Shown one piece after another: positions 1 to 5,002 of a stretch of 6,917 bases of DNA. The notes beneath the pieces are model-generated. The model had not been told where the DNA came from and searched no databases. It worked only from the letters and a program-made list of their open reading frames with translations. How positions within the stretch are numbered: the first letter of the stretch is position 1; every line of letters starts with the position of its first letter. The stretch is from NCBI GenBank assembly GCA_900553245.1, contig USCP01000104.1, forward strand, positions 1 through 6,917, written 5' to 3'. A program made the position numbers and the translations under genes. The stretch is from an uncultured Peptococcaceae bacterium (GTDB taxonomy: Bacteria; Bacillota; Peptococcia; Peptococcales; Peptococcaceae).

Positions 1-14
1 ACCCGTTTACGGGT
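1..14. repeat. Short hairpin at window edge
   Basis: ACCCG (1-5) and CGGGT (10-14) form a perfect 5-bp stem around a TTTA loop. Read leftward it could be another minus-strand terminator, but any T-tract would lie outside the window. Rightward it is followed by GAGCGAG, which does not suit a terminator. Confidence 0.4.
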
Positions 15-34
15 GAGCGAGAAAAGTAAGGCAC

Positions 35-57
35 AAAAAGAGCCCCCAAGGGGGGCT
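35..57 (-). terminator. Leftward rho-independent terminator
   Basis: AGCCCCC (41-47) pairs with GGGGGCT (51-57) over a 3-nt loop, a 7-bp GC-rich stem. Read on the minus strand the stem is followed by CTTTTT, the complement of the A-run at 35-39. On the plus strand it is followed by GCTGG with no T-run, so it acts leftward if at all. Confidence 0.65.
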
Positions 58-93
58 GCTGGTAAATAAAGTGTGATTGCCAGACCATTCAAT

Positions 94-107
94 ACCCCTT
101 AAGGGGT
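94..107. repeat. Palindromic hairpin without a T-tract
   Basis: ACCCC (94-98) and GGGGT (103-107) flank TTAA, giving a perfect 14-bp palindrome. Neither strand has a proper T-run after the stem, so I do not call it a terminator. It resembles its neighbours at 41-57 and 121-137 in shape but not in stem sequence. Confidence 0.5.
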
Positions 108-113
108 TACCAC

Positions 114-137
114 AAGAGAAAAGCCCTTATAGGGCTT
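114..137 (-). terminator. Leftward terminator-like hairpin
   Basis: AAGCCCT (121-127) pairs with AGGGCTT (131-137) around TAT. In the leftward direction the stem runs into a T-rich stretch (TTTTCTCTTG), so it is a plausible moderate terminator. In the rightward direction it is followed by GCTAAAACC. Confidence 0.5.
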
Positions 138-140
138 GCT

Positions 141-176
141 AAAACCACCGGTTCAACCGGTGGTTTTTATTTAATT
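141..176 (+). terminator. Strong rightward (possibly bidirectional) terminator
   Basis: A perfect 11-bp stem (141-151 with 157-167, core ACCACCGG/CCGGTGGT) closes a TTCAA loop and runs into TTTTTATTTAATT on the plus strand. This is the best terminator in the cluster. It would stop transcription from a plus-strand gene lying left of the window. On the minus strand the stem ends in TTTT followed by AGC, so it may also work weakly leftward. Confidence 0.8.
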
Positions 177-263
177 GCTTTTATATGGGTGGAACAGTCA
201 TATCGTTAAATACAATTGATATGTGTTCGTGGCCTAGAGGAGGACGATAAGGAGACGACTAGC
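177..263. other. Non-coding stretch between terminators
   Basis: No supported gene. There is a 6-bp inverted repeat, CATATC (199-204) and GATATG (218-223), with a 13-nt loop, and a purine-rich tract (236-259) holding two SD-like GGAGG/GGAG strings with no ORF longer than about 10 codons after them. I see no tRNA or rRNA feature here. Confidence 0.4.
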
Positions 264-296
264 AAATAAAAATAAAAAAACGCCATTGCTGGCGTT
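264..296 (-). terminator. Terminator of the minus-strand small gene
   Basis: AACGCC (279-284) pairs with GGCGTT (291-296) around a 6-nt loop. On the minus strand the stem is followed by a long T-rich tract (complement of the A-rich run 264-280). It lies 16 nt past the stop codon of the small membrane protein gene (stop at 313-315), which supports that ORF being a real transcribed gene. Confidence 0.85.
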
Positions 297-312
297 GTAG
301 GCTTATGCTTCT

Positions 313-513
313 TTAGAGGGTGTCGTTGACCTCTTCGTCTTGTTGGTCATGGGAATCTTCGGAATCATTTTGGTCAGAACTATTTTTCATTTGAAAATAG
401 GTGATAACAGCAGCGACAACAATCAGTGGCATACCGATAGCGATTCCGATAAAAAACCACTTGCTCCATGCTTCAGCGAAGGATGTTGCCAATAAGAGAA
501 TGGTGAAGTCCAT
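313..513 (-). CDS. Small single-pass membrane protein, unknown function
   Basis: I do not recognise this 66-residue protein. Its N-terminus (about 1-18) is moderately hydrophobic, one clear membrane segment follows at about residues 19-41 (starting WFFIGIAIG), and the rest (about 45-66) is a hydrophilic tail rich in Asp, Glu, Ser and Gln with no positive charge beyond the membrane-proximal Lys. That layout suggests an inner-membrane protein with an exposed acidic tail. The frame opens ten codons earlier (543), but AAGGAG (complement of 522-527) sits 8 nt before the ATG at 513-511, so the internal Met is the better start. A good terminator 16 nt downstream supports expression. It is transcribed alone, divergently from the CBS gene. 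Function, partners and orientation are unknown; a membrane anchor or small regulatory protein is only a guess. Confidence 0.6.
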   Translation of the reverse strand: MDFTILLLATSFAEAWSKWFFIGIAIGMPLIVVAAVITYFQMKNSSDQNDSEDSHDQQDEEVNDTL

Positions 514-615
514 TGTTTCAGCTCCTTTTTGTGTGATGCTCATACGACTGCGACGATAGCAGTGCTATGAAAGACAATCAGATTTATCCCCTCAAAAGAT
601 GAGAGGCTTGTTTAA

Positions 616-645
616 GATGGACACTATCTCTTGAATAGTACCATC
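616..645. promoter_or_regulatory. Imperfect dyad, possible operator
   Basis: GATGG (616-620) pairs with CCATC (641-645), and ACTAT (623-627) with ATAGT (635-639), interrupted by a small 2x1 bulge and a 7-nt centre. The right arm overlaps a weak leftward -10-like TACTAT (complement of 635-640), which has a poor TTGCCT -35 candidate 18 nt upstream on the minus strand. It could be an operator or hairpin controlling the minus-strand small gene. Statistical support is modest. Confidence 0.3.
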
Positions 646-855
646 AATGACGGGCAAAAGGCAAGTACAGAGATGTAATTGAAACGCATACATGTAAACG
701 AATGGTATATAAAATCTAATATTTAAATGTGAAGTATTGTGCAAATTGAATTTTTCACCTTCGAAATGAATCAGTCGGGGTTGGTGCTGTTATAGAGGAC
801 GCCAGTAAATTATGAAAAATTTACTTGTCGTAAAGGGGAATTTTTATGTCGTCTT

Positions 856-884
856 TTGACTGTAATATCAGTGCGTGTTATAAT
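856..884 (+). promoter_or_regulatory. Sigma-70/A-type promoter P1
   Basis: TTGACT (856-861) and a perfect TATAAT (879-884) are separated by 17 nt, so transcription would start near 891. It faces the operon and would give a 5' leader of about 187 nt before the CBS start codon, or drive the short ORF at 937-1023. By consensus match it is the best promoter in the window. Confidence 0.7.
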
Positions 885-936
885 AACTATAATATTCCTG
901 TGGACGGGGAGTATGCATAAATATTAGGTCCATTGA

Positions 937-1023
937 ATGAATAAAAAATTCATGATTAGCAGAAAAAATATGGAACAATTGAAATCTCGTATGACGCAAA
1001 AGGCGATGATTGACGGGATATAA
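937..1023 (+). CDS. Doubtful 28-residue ORF between two promoters
   Basis: An ATG at 937 opens 28 codons ending in TAA at 1021-1023. The product is basic and hydrophilic (many Lys, Arg and Met) with no hydrophobic segment. The upstream SD-like string is weak (TAGG at about 925-928). The start codon lies in a 6-bp AT hairpin (ATGAAT 937-942 with ATTCAT 948-953, A5 loop), and the end overlaps the second promoter. It sits 46 nt after the predicted P1 start site. It may be a leader peptide, a gene remnant or chance; chance is at least as likely. Confidence 0.2.
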   Translation: MNKKFMISRKNMEQLKSRMTQKAMIDGI

Positions 1024-1039
1024 AGGCTTGTTCTATAAT
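1010..1039 (+). promoter_or_regulatory. Sigma-70/A-type promoter P2
   Basis: TTGACG (1010-1015) and TATAAT (1034-1039) are 18 nt apart, so transcription would start near 1046, about 32 nt before the CBS gene. This is the simplest promoter for the eight-gene operon. Together with P1 it forms a tandem promoter pair. Confidence 0.7.
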
Positions 1040-1077
1040 TATCTATTATTGTGAGAAAGACAAGGAGGATGAAGACA

Positions 1078-1548
1078 ATGAGTGAAATGATTTCTAAAAT
1101 TATGGAAACTGAAGTGTATTATGCACACGAAGATGATACCATCGCAGTGGTGTTGCAAACTTTAGTAGATAAAAAAATTAGCGGTCTTCCAATTGTCAAC
1201 GATGCAAAAGAAGTGGTTGGTTTTATCAGTGATGGCGATATTATGAAATTTATCGCTAAGCAAGACCCACGTATTATCGATATGACCAGCTTCATTACCG
1301 TATGGTACGATTCCGAAAGTTTTGATCAAAAGATGGAAGATCTTTTGAAAATCAATGTCATGGAGCTTGCAACTACTAAAATTATTTCCGCATCTCCTAA
1401 TGATTATGTGGATGAAGTGGCTCGTACCCTCGGGAAAAAGAAAATTAAGAAATTGCCTGTCATTGAAGATGGGAAACTCGTGGGGGTTATTAGTCGCCAC
1501 AACATCATTCGTTACATCATTTCCTACCATTTGAAGCAAGGAGAATAA
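1078..1548 (+). CDS. Two-CBS-domain protein
   Basis: The 156-residue product consists almost entirely of a CBS pair (Bateman module). CBS1 spans about residues 5-62, with GLPIV at 36-40 and GFISDGDI at 48-55. CBS2 spans about 94-150, with KLPVI at 125-129 and GVISRHNI at 136-143. Such modules bind adenosine nucleotides or related ligands and usually regulate a partner. No catalytic or DNA-binding domain is attached, so it is likely a soluble cytoplasmic sensor. The frame extends upstream to a GTG at 1051, but AAGGAGG ending at 1068 lies 9 nt before the ATG at 1078, which I take as the start; the Met at 1069 touches the SD and is rejected. The gene leads the operon and stops 4 nt before the ACT-domain gene, suggesting a link to the ACT/UPF0210 pair. 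The ligand and target are not predictable from sequence. Confidence 0.93.
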   Translation: MSEMISKIMETEVYYAHEDDTIAVVLQTLVDKKISGLPIVNDAKEVVGFISDGDIMKFIAKQDPRIIDMTSFITVWYDSESFDQKMEDLLKINVMELATTKIISASPNDYVDEVARTLGKKKIKKLPVIEDGKLVGVISRHNIIRYIISYHLKQGE

Positions 1549-1552
1549 GCCA

Positions 1553-1834
1553 ATGAGCGAACAACAAAAGGCTGTAATTACCGTCACCGGTTTAGATAAA
1601 AAAGGCGTTATTGCTGCAGTAACTACAATGCTTGCAGATAAAAATGTTAATGTATTGGATATTAGCTAAACGATTTTGGGCGAATACTTCAATATGATTA
1701 TGCTTGTGGACATCACTGAATGCAGCATCAGCTTGCAGGATTTGGTAGATGAATGTGCCAAGGTAGGGGAAAGTCTTCAAATGGAAGTTCGTTGCCAGCA
1801 CGAAAATATCTTCAAATTCATGCACCAAATTTAA
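1553..1834 (+). pseudogene. UPF0237 ACT-domain protein with in-frame stop
   Basis: The frame encodes a 93-position ACT-domain protein of the UPF0237 (GcvR-like) family. It opens with VITVTGLDKKGVIAAV (residues 8-23), the usual beta strand plus Gly-rich turn that binds amino acids, and continues through LDIS (35-38) and YFNMIMLVDI after the stop. Codon 39 is TAA (1667-1669) where family members have Gln in a DISQT motif, so one C-to-T change explains it. The remaining 54 codons to the natural TAA (1832-1834) are undamaged. TAA ends the neighbouring genes, so the codon is not reassigned. If real, the product is a 38-residue fragment; reinitiation at the ATG at 1694 would lack an obvious SD. The start follows AAGGAG (about 1537-1542) by about 10 nt. 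Intact versions normally sit directly before UPF0210, as here, and are thought to be its regulatory partner. A sequencing error is a serious alternative. Confidence 0.88.
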
Positions 1835-1847
1835 CGGAGAAATCATT

Positions 1848-3215
1848 ATGGCAGTAGCATTTAATACAAAAGATATTTTTGATACCATTCACATGATTGC
1901 AGAGGAAAACCTCGATATTCGTACCACGACCATGGGGATTTCCTTAAAAGATTGCGTGTCTGAATCCAACGCAACGACCTGCAACAAGATTTATGATAAG
2001 ATTACCCATTTGGCTGAAAATCTGGTAGCCACCGGTGAAGCCATTTCTAAAGAATATGGGATTCCAATTATTAACAAACGCATCTCTGTTACACCGATTT
2101 CTATGATTGGGGAAGCGTGTGCCGATAGAGATTATGTGGCTATTGCAAAAACTTTAGACCGCGCGGCAAAAGAAGTGGGCGTCAATTTTATTGGCGCCTA
2201 TAGTGCATTGGTTCAAAAAGGTATGACCAATGCGGAAAGAGAATTTTTGGAATCTATTCCTGAAGCCCTCGCTTCCACAGAATTGGTATGTTCCTCTGTA
2301 AACATTGGTAGCAGTAAGGCCGGCATCAATATGGATGCGGTTGCCATTCTTGGTAGAGTGATTAAGAAAACCGCAGAATTGACCGGTGATCAAGACGGCT
2401 TAGGGTGTGCAAAATTTGTCGCATTCTGCAATGCTGTTGAAGACAATCCATTTATGGCCGGTGCTTTCCATGGTGTTGGTGAAGGCGAAAATTGCTTAAG
2501 CGTTGGCGTCAGCGGTCCTGGTGTTGTTCTTAATGCTGTGAAAGGGAGAGAACATCTTCCTTTCGATGAGTTGGCTGAAATGATTAAGCGTATGGCGTTT
2601 AAAATTACTCGCTCCGGTGAAATGGTTGGTCGCGAGGCGGCAAGACGTTTGGGCGTACCATTTGGTATTGTCGACTTGTCTTTGGCACCAACTCCGGCAG
2701 TCGGCGATTCTGTTGCCGATATTTTAGAAGCCTTTGGGTTGGAACGTTGCGGGACCCACGGGACTACCGCTGCGCTTGCAATGCTCAACGACGCCGTTAA
2801 AAAAGGCGGCGCGATGGCGTCTAGCCATGTCGGTGGCTTGAGTGGTGCATTCATTCCTGTAAGTGAAGATGCTGGCATGATTCGTGCCGTTGAAGAAAAC
2901 AGCTTGAGCTATGATAAGCTCGAGGCGATGACTTGCGTATGTTCTGTAGGGATTGACATGGTTGCTATTCCTGGTGATACGCCGGCCGAAACCATTTCTG
3001 CAATGATTGCCGATGAAGCGGCTATTGGTATGATTAACAAAAAAACCACCGCTGTCCGTATGATTCCTGTACCAAATAAAGGGGTAGGTGAAATGGTTGA
3101 ATTCGGTGGTTTGCTTGGGTATGCGCCGATTATGGAAGTGCATCCATTCTCATCCAAAGTGTTTGTAGAACGTGGTGGCCAAATTCCGGCGCCAATCCAT
3201 GCGCTTAACAACTAA
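1848..3215 (+). CDS. UPF0210/DUF711 PFL-family protein
   Basis: The 455-residue product has the full length of the UPF0210 (DUF711) family, often named 'PFL family protein' because a pneumococcal member of known structure has a fold related to pyruvate formate-lyase. The reaction is unknown, and it should not be read as a formate-lyase. Conserved-looking stretches include [12 protein letters not shown] (25-36), VSGPGVV (221-227), [10 protein letters not shown] (301-310), [11 protein letters not shown] (374-384) and [10 protein letters not shown] (420-429). Cysteines are frequent (for example 36, 45, 91, 148, 187, 194, 216, 301, 363, 365). No signal peptide or membrane segment is visible, so it is probably cytoplasmic. 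The start follows GGAGA (1836-1840) with a 7-nt gap and lies 13 nt after the ACT gene. The adjacent ACT gene is its usual partner and is interrupted here, while this frame is intact, so it may be unregulated if the stop is real. Confidence 0.95.
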   Translation: MAVAFNTKDIFDTIHMIAEENLDIRTTTMGISLKDCVSESNATTCNKIYDKITHLAENLVATGEAISKEYGIPIINKRISVTPISMIGEACADRDYVAIAKTLDRAAKEVGVNFIGAYSALVQKGMTNAEREFLESIPEALASTELVCSSVNIGSSKAGINMDAVAILGRVIKKTAELTGDQDGLGCAKFVAFCNAVEDNPFMAGAFHGVGEGENCLSVGVSGPGVVLNAVKGREHLPFDELAEMIKRMAFKITRSGEMVGREAARRLGVPFGIVDLSLAPTPAVGDSVADILEAFGLERCGTHGTTAALAMLNDAVKKGGAMASSHVGGLSGAFIPVSEDAGMIRAVEENSLSYDKLEAMTCVCSVGIDMVAIPGDTPAETISAMIADEAAIGMINKKTTAVRMIPVPNKGVGEMVEFGGLLGYAPIMEVHPFSSKVFVERGGQIPAPIHALNN

Positions 3216-3234
3216 CGATCAATTGGCGAGTAAA

Positions 3235-3630
3235 ATGGATAACAAAAAACCGTTTGACATGTCACAATCTGGTAGTGACACAAATAATCAGAAGAAAGTG
3301 TGGAATCACCATATTCGCAAAGAAAAACTTCATGATTACAAAATGAAACGCAAGAGTGAGGACAAAGCTTACAAACAATCCCTTGTGGATTCGATGGAAC
3401 GTGCACGTCTTGCAGAGTATGCCATGTATTGTGAAAGACCTTGGCGCTTATTGGGCATGAATTTCATGATTGGCTTGGCAAGAGGGCTTGGTGCAACCAT
3501 TGGGCTTGGTCTTGTATTATCCTTGCTTGTGCTTTTGGCTCAGGAAGTGATTTCTGCAAATTTACCGGGGATTAGCCAGTGGTTGGCCGAACTGGTTCAA
3601 ATGGTGCAAAGTTATTCCATACAGAGATAA
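3235..3630 (+). CDS. DUF5665-like membrane protein
   Basis: The 131-residue product has a Lys-rich, hydrophilic N-terminal half (about 1-65), then RPWRLLGMNFMIGLARGLGATIG (split here as RPWRLLGMNF, 68-77, and MIGLARGLGATIG, 78-90) and a hydrophobic run to about residue 103. The arrangement of an Arg-Pro-Trp-Arg box followed by a Gly-rich membrane segment is what I recall for the Firmicute DUF5665 family, whose function is unknown. Length and a single membrane segment with a basic cytoplasmic side suggest an inner-membrane protein. The frame is open upstream to a GTG at 3172 inside the UPF0210 gene, but that would overlap 44 nt; the ATG at 3235, 19 nt after that gene's stop, with a weak GGCGAG at 3225-3230, is the more natural start. 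The start is uncertain because no strong SD is present. It lies between the UPF0210 gene and lspA. Confidence 0.72.
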   Translation: MDNKKPFDMSQSGSDTNNQKKVWNHHIRKEKLHDYKMKRKSEDKAYKQSLVDSMERARLAEYAMYCERPWRLLGMNFMIGLARGLGATIGLGLVLSLLVLLAQEVISANLPGISQWLAELVQMVQSYSIQR

Positions 3631-3635
3631 AGTAA

Positions 3636-4112
3636 ATGAAAGTAATTTTTCCATATATACTTGCGGTGTTTGTATTGGGATTGGATCAATGGAGTAAGTA
3701 TTTGGTGCGTGCATCCATGCAAATGGGTGAAAGCATTCCTATTATTGATTCTATATTTCACCTTACCTATATAGAAAATGAAGGTGTTGCCTTTGGTTTA
3801 TTTTCCGGACATACAAACATTTTTGTATTAGTAAGTATCTTAGTATTGATTGGACTCTTAATCTTTGTCTGGAAAGAGTCCAGTCAATCTTTATTGTTGC
3901 ATTATGGCGCTGCATTGGTAGTGTCAGGAGCGCTTGGAAACATCATTGACCGAGCAATGAAGGCTTCTGTTACAGATATGTTTGATTTCCGTATTTGGCC
4001 AATATTTAACATTGCTGATATTGCGGTATGCGTAGGTTTTGTGTTATTGGTCTTGTATTTATTTTTTAGTTCGGAGGACAAAAGTGAAAACAATGCTCAT
4101 TCAAATTCCTGA
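3636..4112 (+). CDS. lspA: Lipoprotein signal peptidase II
   Basis: This 158-residue integral membrane aspartyl protease cuts signal peptides from diacylglyceryl-modified prolipoproteins just before the lipidated Cys. Four hydrophobic segments can be seen (about 4-17, 62-78, 88-104 and 127-144). Family motifs are present: LDQWSK (16-21), NEGVAFG (48-54), SGALGNIIDR (97-106), SVTDMFDF (111-118) and FNIAD (124-128). The expected catalytic pair is Asp114 and Asp128. Length is normal. The ATG follows the previous stop by 5 nt with only a weak SD (AGAG in the preceding codons), suggesting coupling to the upstream gene. Its 3' end overlaps the pseudouridine synthase start by 29 nt, the same neighbour order as Bacillus lspA-ylyB. 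Confidence 0.97.
   Translation: MKVIFPYILAVFVLGLDQWSKYLVRASMQMGESIPIIDSIFHLTYIENEGVAFGLFSGHTNIFVLVSILVLIGLLIFVWKESSQSLLLHYGAALVVSGALGNIIDRAMKASVTDMFDFRIWPIFNIADIAVCVGFVLLVLYLFFSSEDKSENNAHSNS
4073..4078 (+). promoter_or_regulatory. Ribosome binding site fixing a GTG start
   Basis: GGAGGA lies inside the lspA coding sequence, 5 nt before GTG 4084-4086 but 14 nt before the next in-frame ATG at 4093. The spacing favours GTG as the start of the pseudouridine synthase. Confidence 0.7.
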
Positions 4113-4989
4113 CGATGCGATTGGTGTGCGACTCGATCAATGGGTAGCGACCAACACGACTTTGTCGCGGTCTGCCTTTAAACAACTTGTAGAAAAACAG
4201 TTGGTTAAGTTTAACGATAGTTCGGTGAAAAAAGCCGGATTTAAGATTCCGTTCGGTGGACAGCTTGAGATGATCGAGGAAAAGCAAACCTACGAAGCCA
4301 TGCCAATGGCGCTTGACATTGTTTACGAAGATGAGTATCTGTTGATTGTCAACAAACCGAGAGGAATGTTGGTTTATCCGACCAAAGACAAAGAAGAAAG
4401 AACTTTGGTCAATGGATTATTGGCGCATACAACACTTTCTGATTTTTGCGGAAGCGAACGTCCGGGGTTGGTTCACCGGATTGATCGTGATACCTCCGGA
4501 TTAGTCTTAGTGGCAAAGCGCAATGATGTTCATGAAAAACTGTATGATATGCTTGCTAAACATGATATAGAACGTGAGTATATTGGCATTGTTCATGGTA
4601 ATTTTAATGAAAAAAAAGGTAGTATTCATAAATCCATTGCTCAAGATTATTCTCACGGCACAAAACGAATGGTAGTGCCTCAGGGTGGTCAAGACGCCAT
4701 CACTCATTATGTTTGTGTTTACCAAAATGATGCCTATGCGCTGATGCGCTTTTGGTTAGAAACTGGAAGAACGCATCAAATTAGAGTGCATATGGCAGCT
4801 ATAGGACATCCTTTGGTAGGCGATGGTTTATATGGGGAAGAAAAGAATATCTTTGGCTTCAGGGGACAGGCCTTGCATGCTGTGCGATTGACCTTTGTTC
4901 ATCCGATGACAGGAAAAAAAGTTGAGGCCTATGGTGCGCCACCGGAGATGTTCAAGAAAGCGGTAACACGCATTCAAATGATGAAGTAG
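4084..4989 (+). CDS. RluA/RluD-family 23S rRNA pseudouridine synthase (YlyB-like)
   Basis: The 301-residue enzyme isomerises uridine to pseudouridine in RNA, most likely 23S rRNA. An S4 RNA-binding domain occupies about residues 12-60 (VRLDQWVA, LSRSAFKQLVEKQLV). The RluA-type catalytic domain follows (about 78-290), with motif HRIDRDTSG at 131-139 whose Asp134 is the expected nucleophile. Further motifs are IVNKPRGM (88-95) and TGRTHQIRVHM (228-238). Length and domain order match RluD/YlyB proteins. The open frame extends to an ATG at 4039 deep inside lspA, but the SD at 4073-4078 points to GTG at 4084 (overlap 29 nt with lspA). The exact target uridines cannot be told from sequence. Bacillus has pyrR next; here two LysR genes follow instead. 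Confidence 0.95.
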   Translation: MKTMLIQIPDDAIGVRLDQWVATNTTLSRSAFKQLVEKQLVKFNDSSVKKAGFKIPFGGQLEMIEEKQTYEAMPMALDIVYEDEYLLIVNKPRGMLVYPTKDKEERTLVNGLLAHTTLSDFCGSERPGLVHRIDRDTSGLVLVAKRNDVHEKLYDMLAKHDIEREYIGIVHGNFNEKKGSIHKSIAQDYSHGTKRMVVPQGGQDAITHYVCVYQNDAYALMRFWLETGRTHQIRVHMAAIGHPLVGDGLYGEEKNIFGFRGQALHAVRLTFVHPMTGKKVEAYGAPPEMFKKAVTRIQMMK

Positions 4990-4995
4990 AGGAGG
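4990..4995 (+). promoter_or_regulatory. Ribosome binding site fixing a TTG start
   Basis: AGGAGG begins just after the preceding stop codon TAG (4987-4989) and sits 7 nt before TTG 5003-5005. Strength and spacing support a TTG start for the first LysR gene. Confidence 0.8.
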
Positions 4996-5002
4996 AATCA
5001 CC

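Larger units (their letters stand above)
514..1077. other. Divergent intergenic region (about 560 bp)
   Basis: This AT-rich stretch separates the minus-strand small membrane protein from the plus-strand operon. It contains an imperfect dyad (616-645), two rightward promoter-like sequences (856-884 and 1010-1039), an AT-rich hairpin with TAAATT/AATTTA arms (806-823), and a doubtful 28-codon ORF (937-1023). It also has a small hairpin ATAGC/GCTAT at 556-568. I find no tRNA, no conserved riboswitch architecture and no long ORF. For two flanking genes it is long, so it may hold regulatory sites or a small RNA that I cannot identify by eye. Confidence 0.5.

Noticed and set aside
177..263. tRNA or small structured RNA between terminators
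   Set aside because: No cloverleaf arms or T-loop consensus can be drawn, and the only inverted repeat (CATATC/GATATG) is short.
812..859. 15-residue ORF before P1, possible leader peptide
   Set aside because: It lies upstream of the best promoter and has no run of a single regulatory amino acid and no attenuator hairpin after it.
1051..1077. GTG start extending the CBS protein by nine residues
   Set aside because: It would leave the strong AGGAGG inside the coding region and has no SD of its own; it also lies only about 5 nt from the predicted P2 start site.
1667..1669. TAA read as Gln by an altered genetic code
   Set aside because: Most other genes in the window (CBS, UPF0210, DUF5665-like, both LysR genes) end naturally at TAA at the length expected for their families, and no other gene has an internal TAA.
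2390..2878. Long minus-strand open frame opposite the UPF0210 gene
   Set aside because: Its composition is rich in Pro, Ser and Thr as expected for an antisense shadow, it has no SD, and the plus-strand frame is a clear protein family. The other antisense frames opposite the CBS, ACT, lspA, synthase and LysR genes were dropped for the same reason.
1848..3215. Pyruvate formate-lyase
   Set aside because: The 'PFL family' name reflects fold similarity. At 455 residues it is far shorter than true formate-lyases and lacks their adjacent active-site cysteine pair and an adjacent activase gene.
3172..3234. Upstream GTG start for the DUF5665-like gene
   Set aside because: It overlaps the UPF0210 gene by 44 nt with no SD, and the extra residues look like out-of-frame UPF0210 codons.
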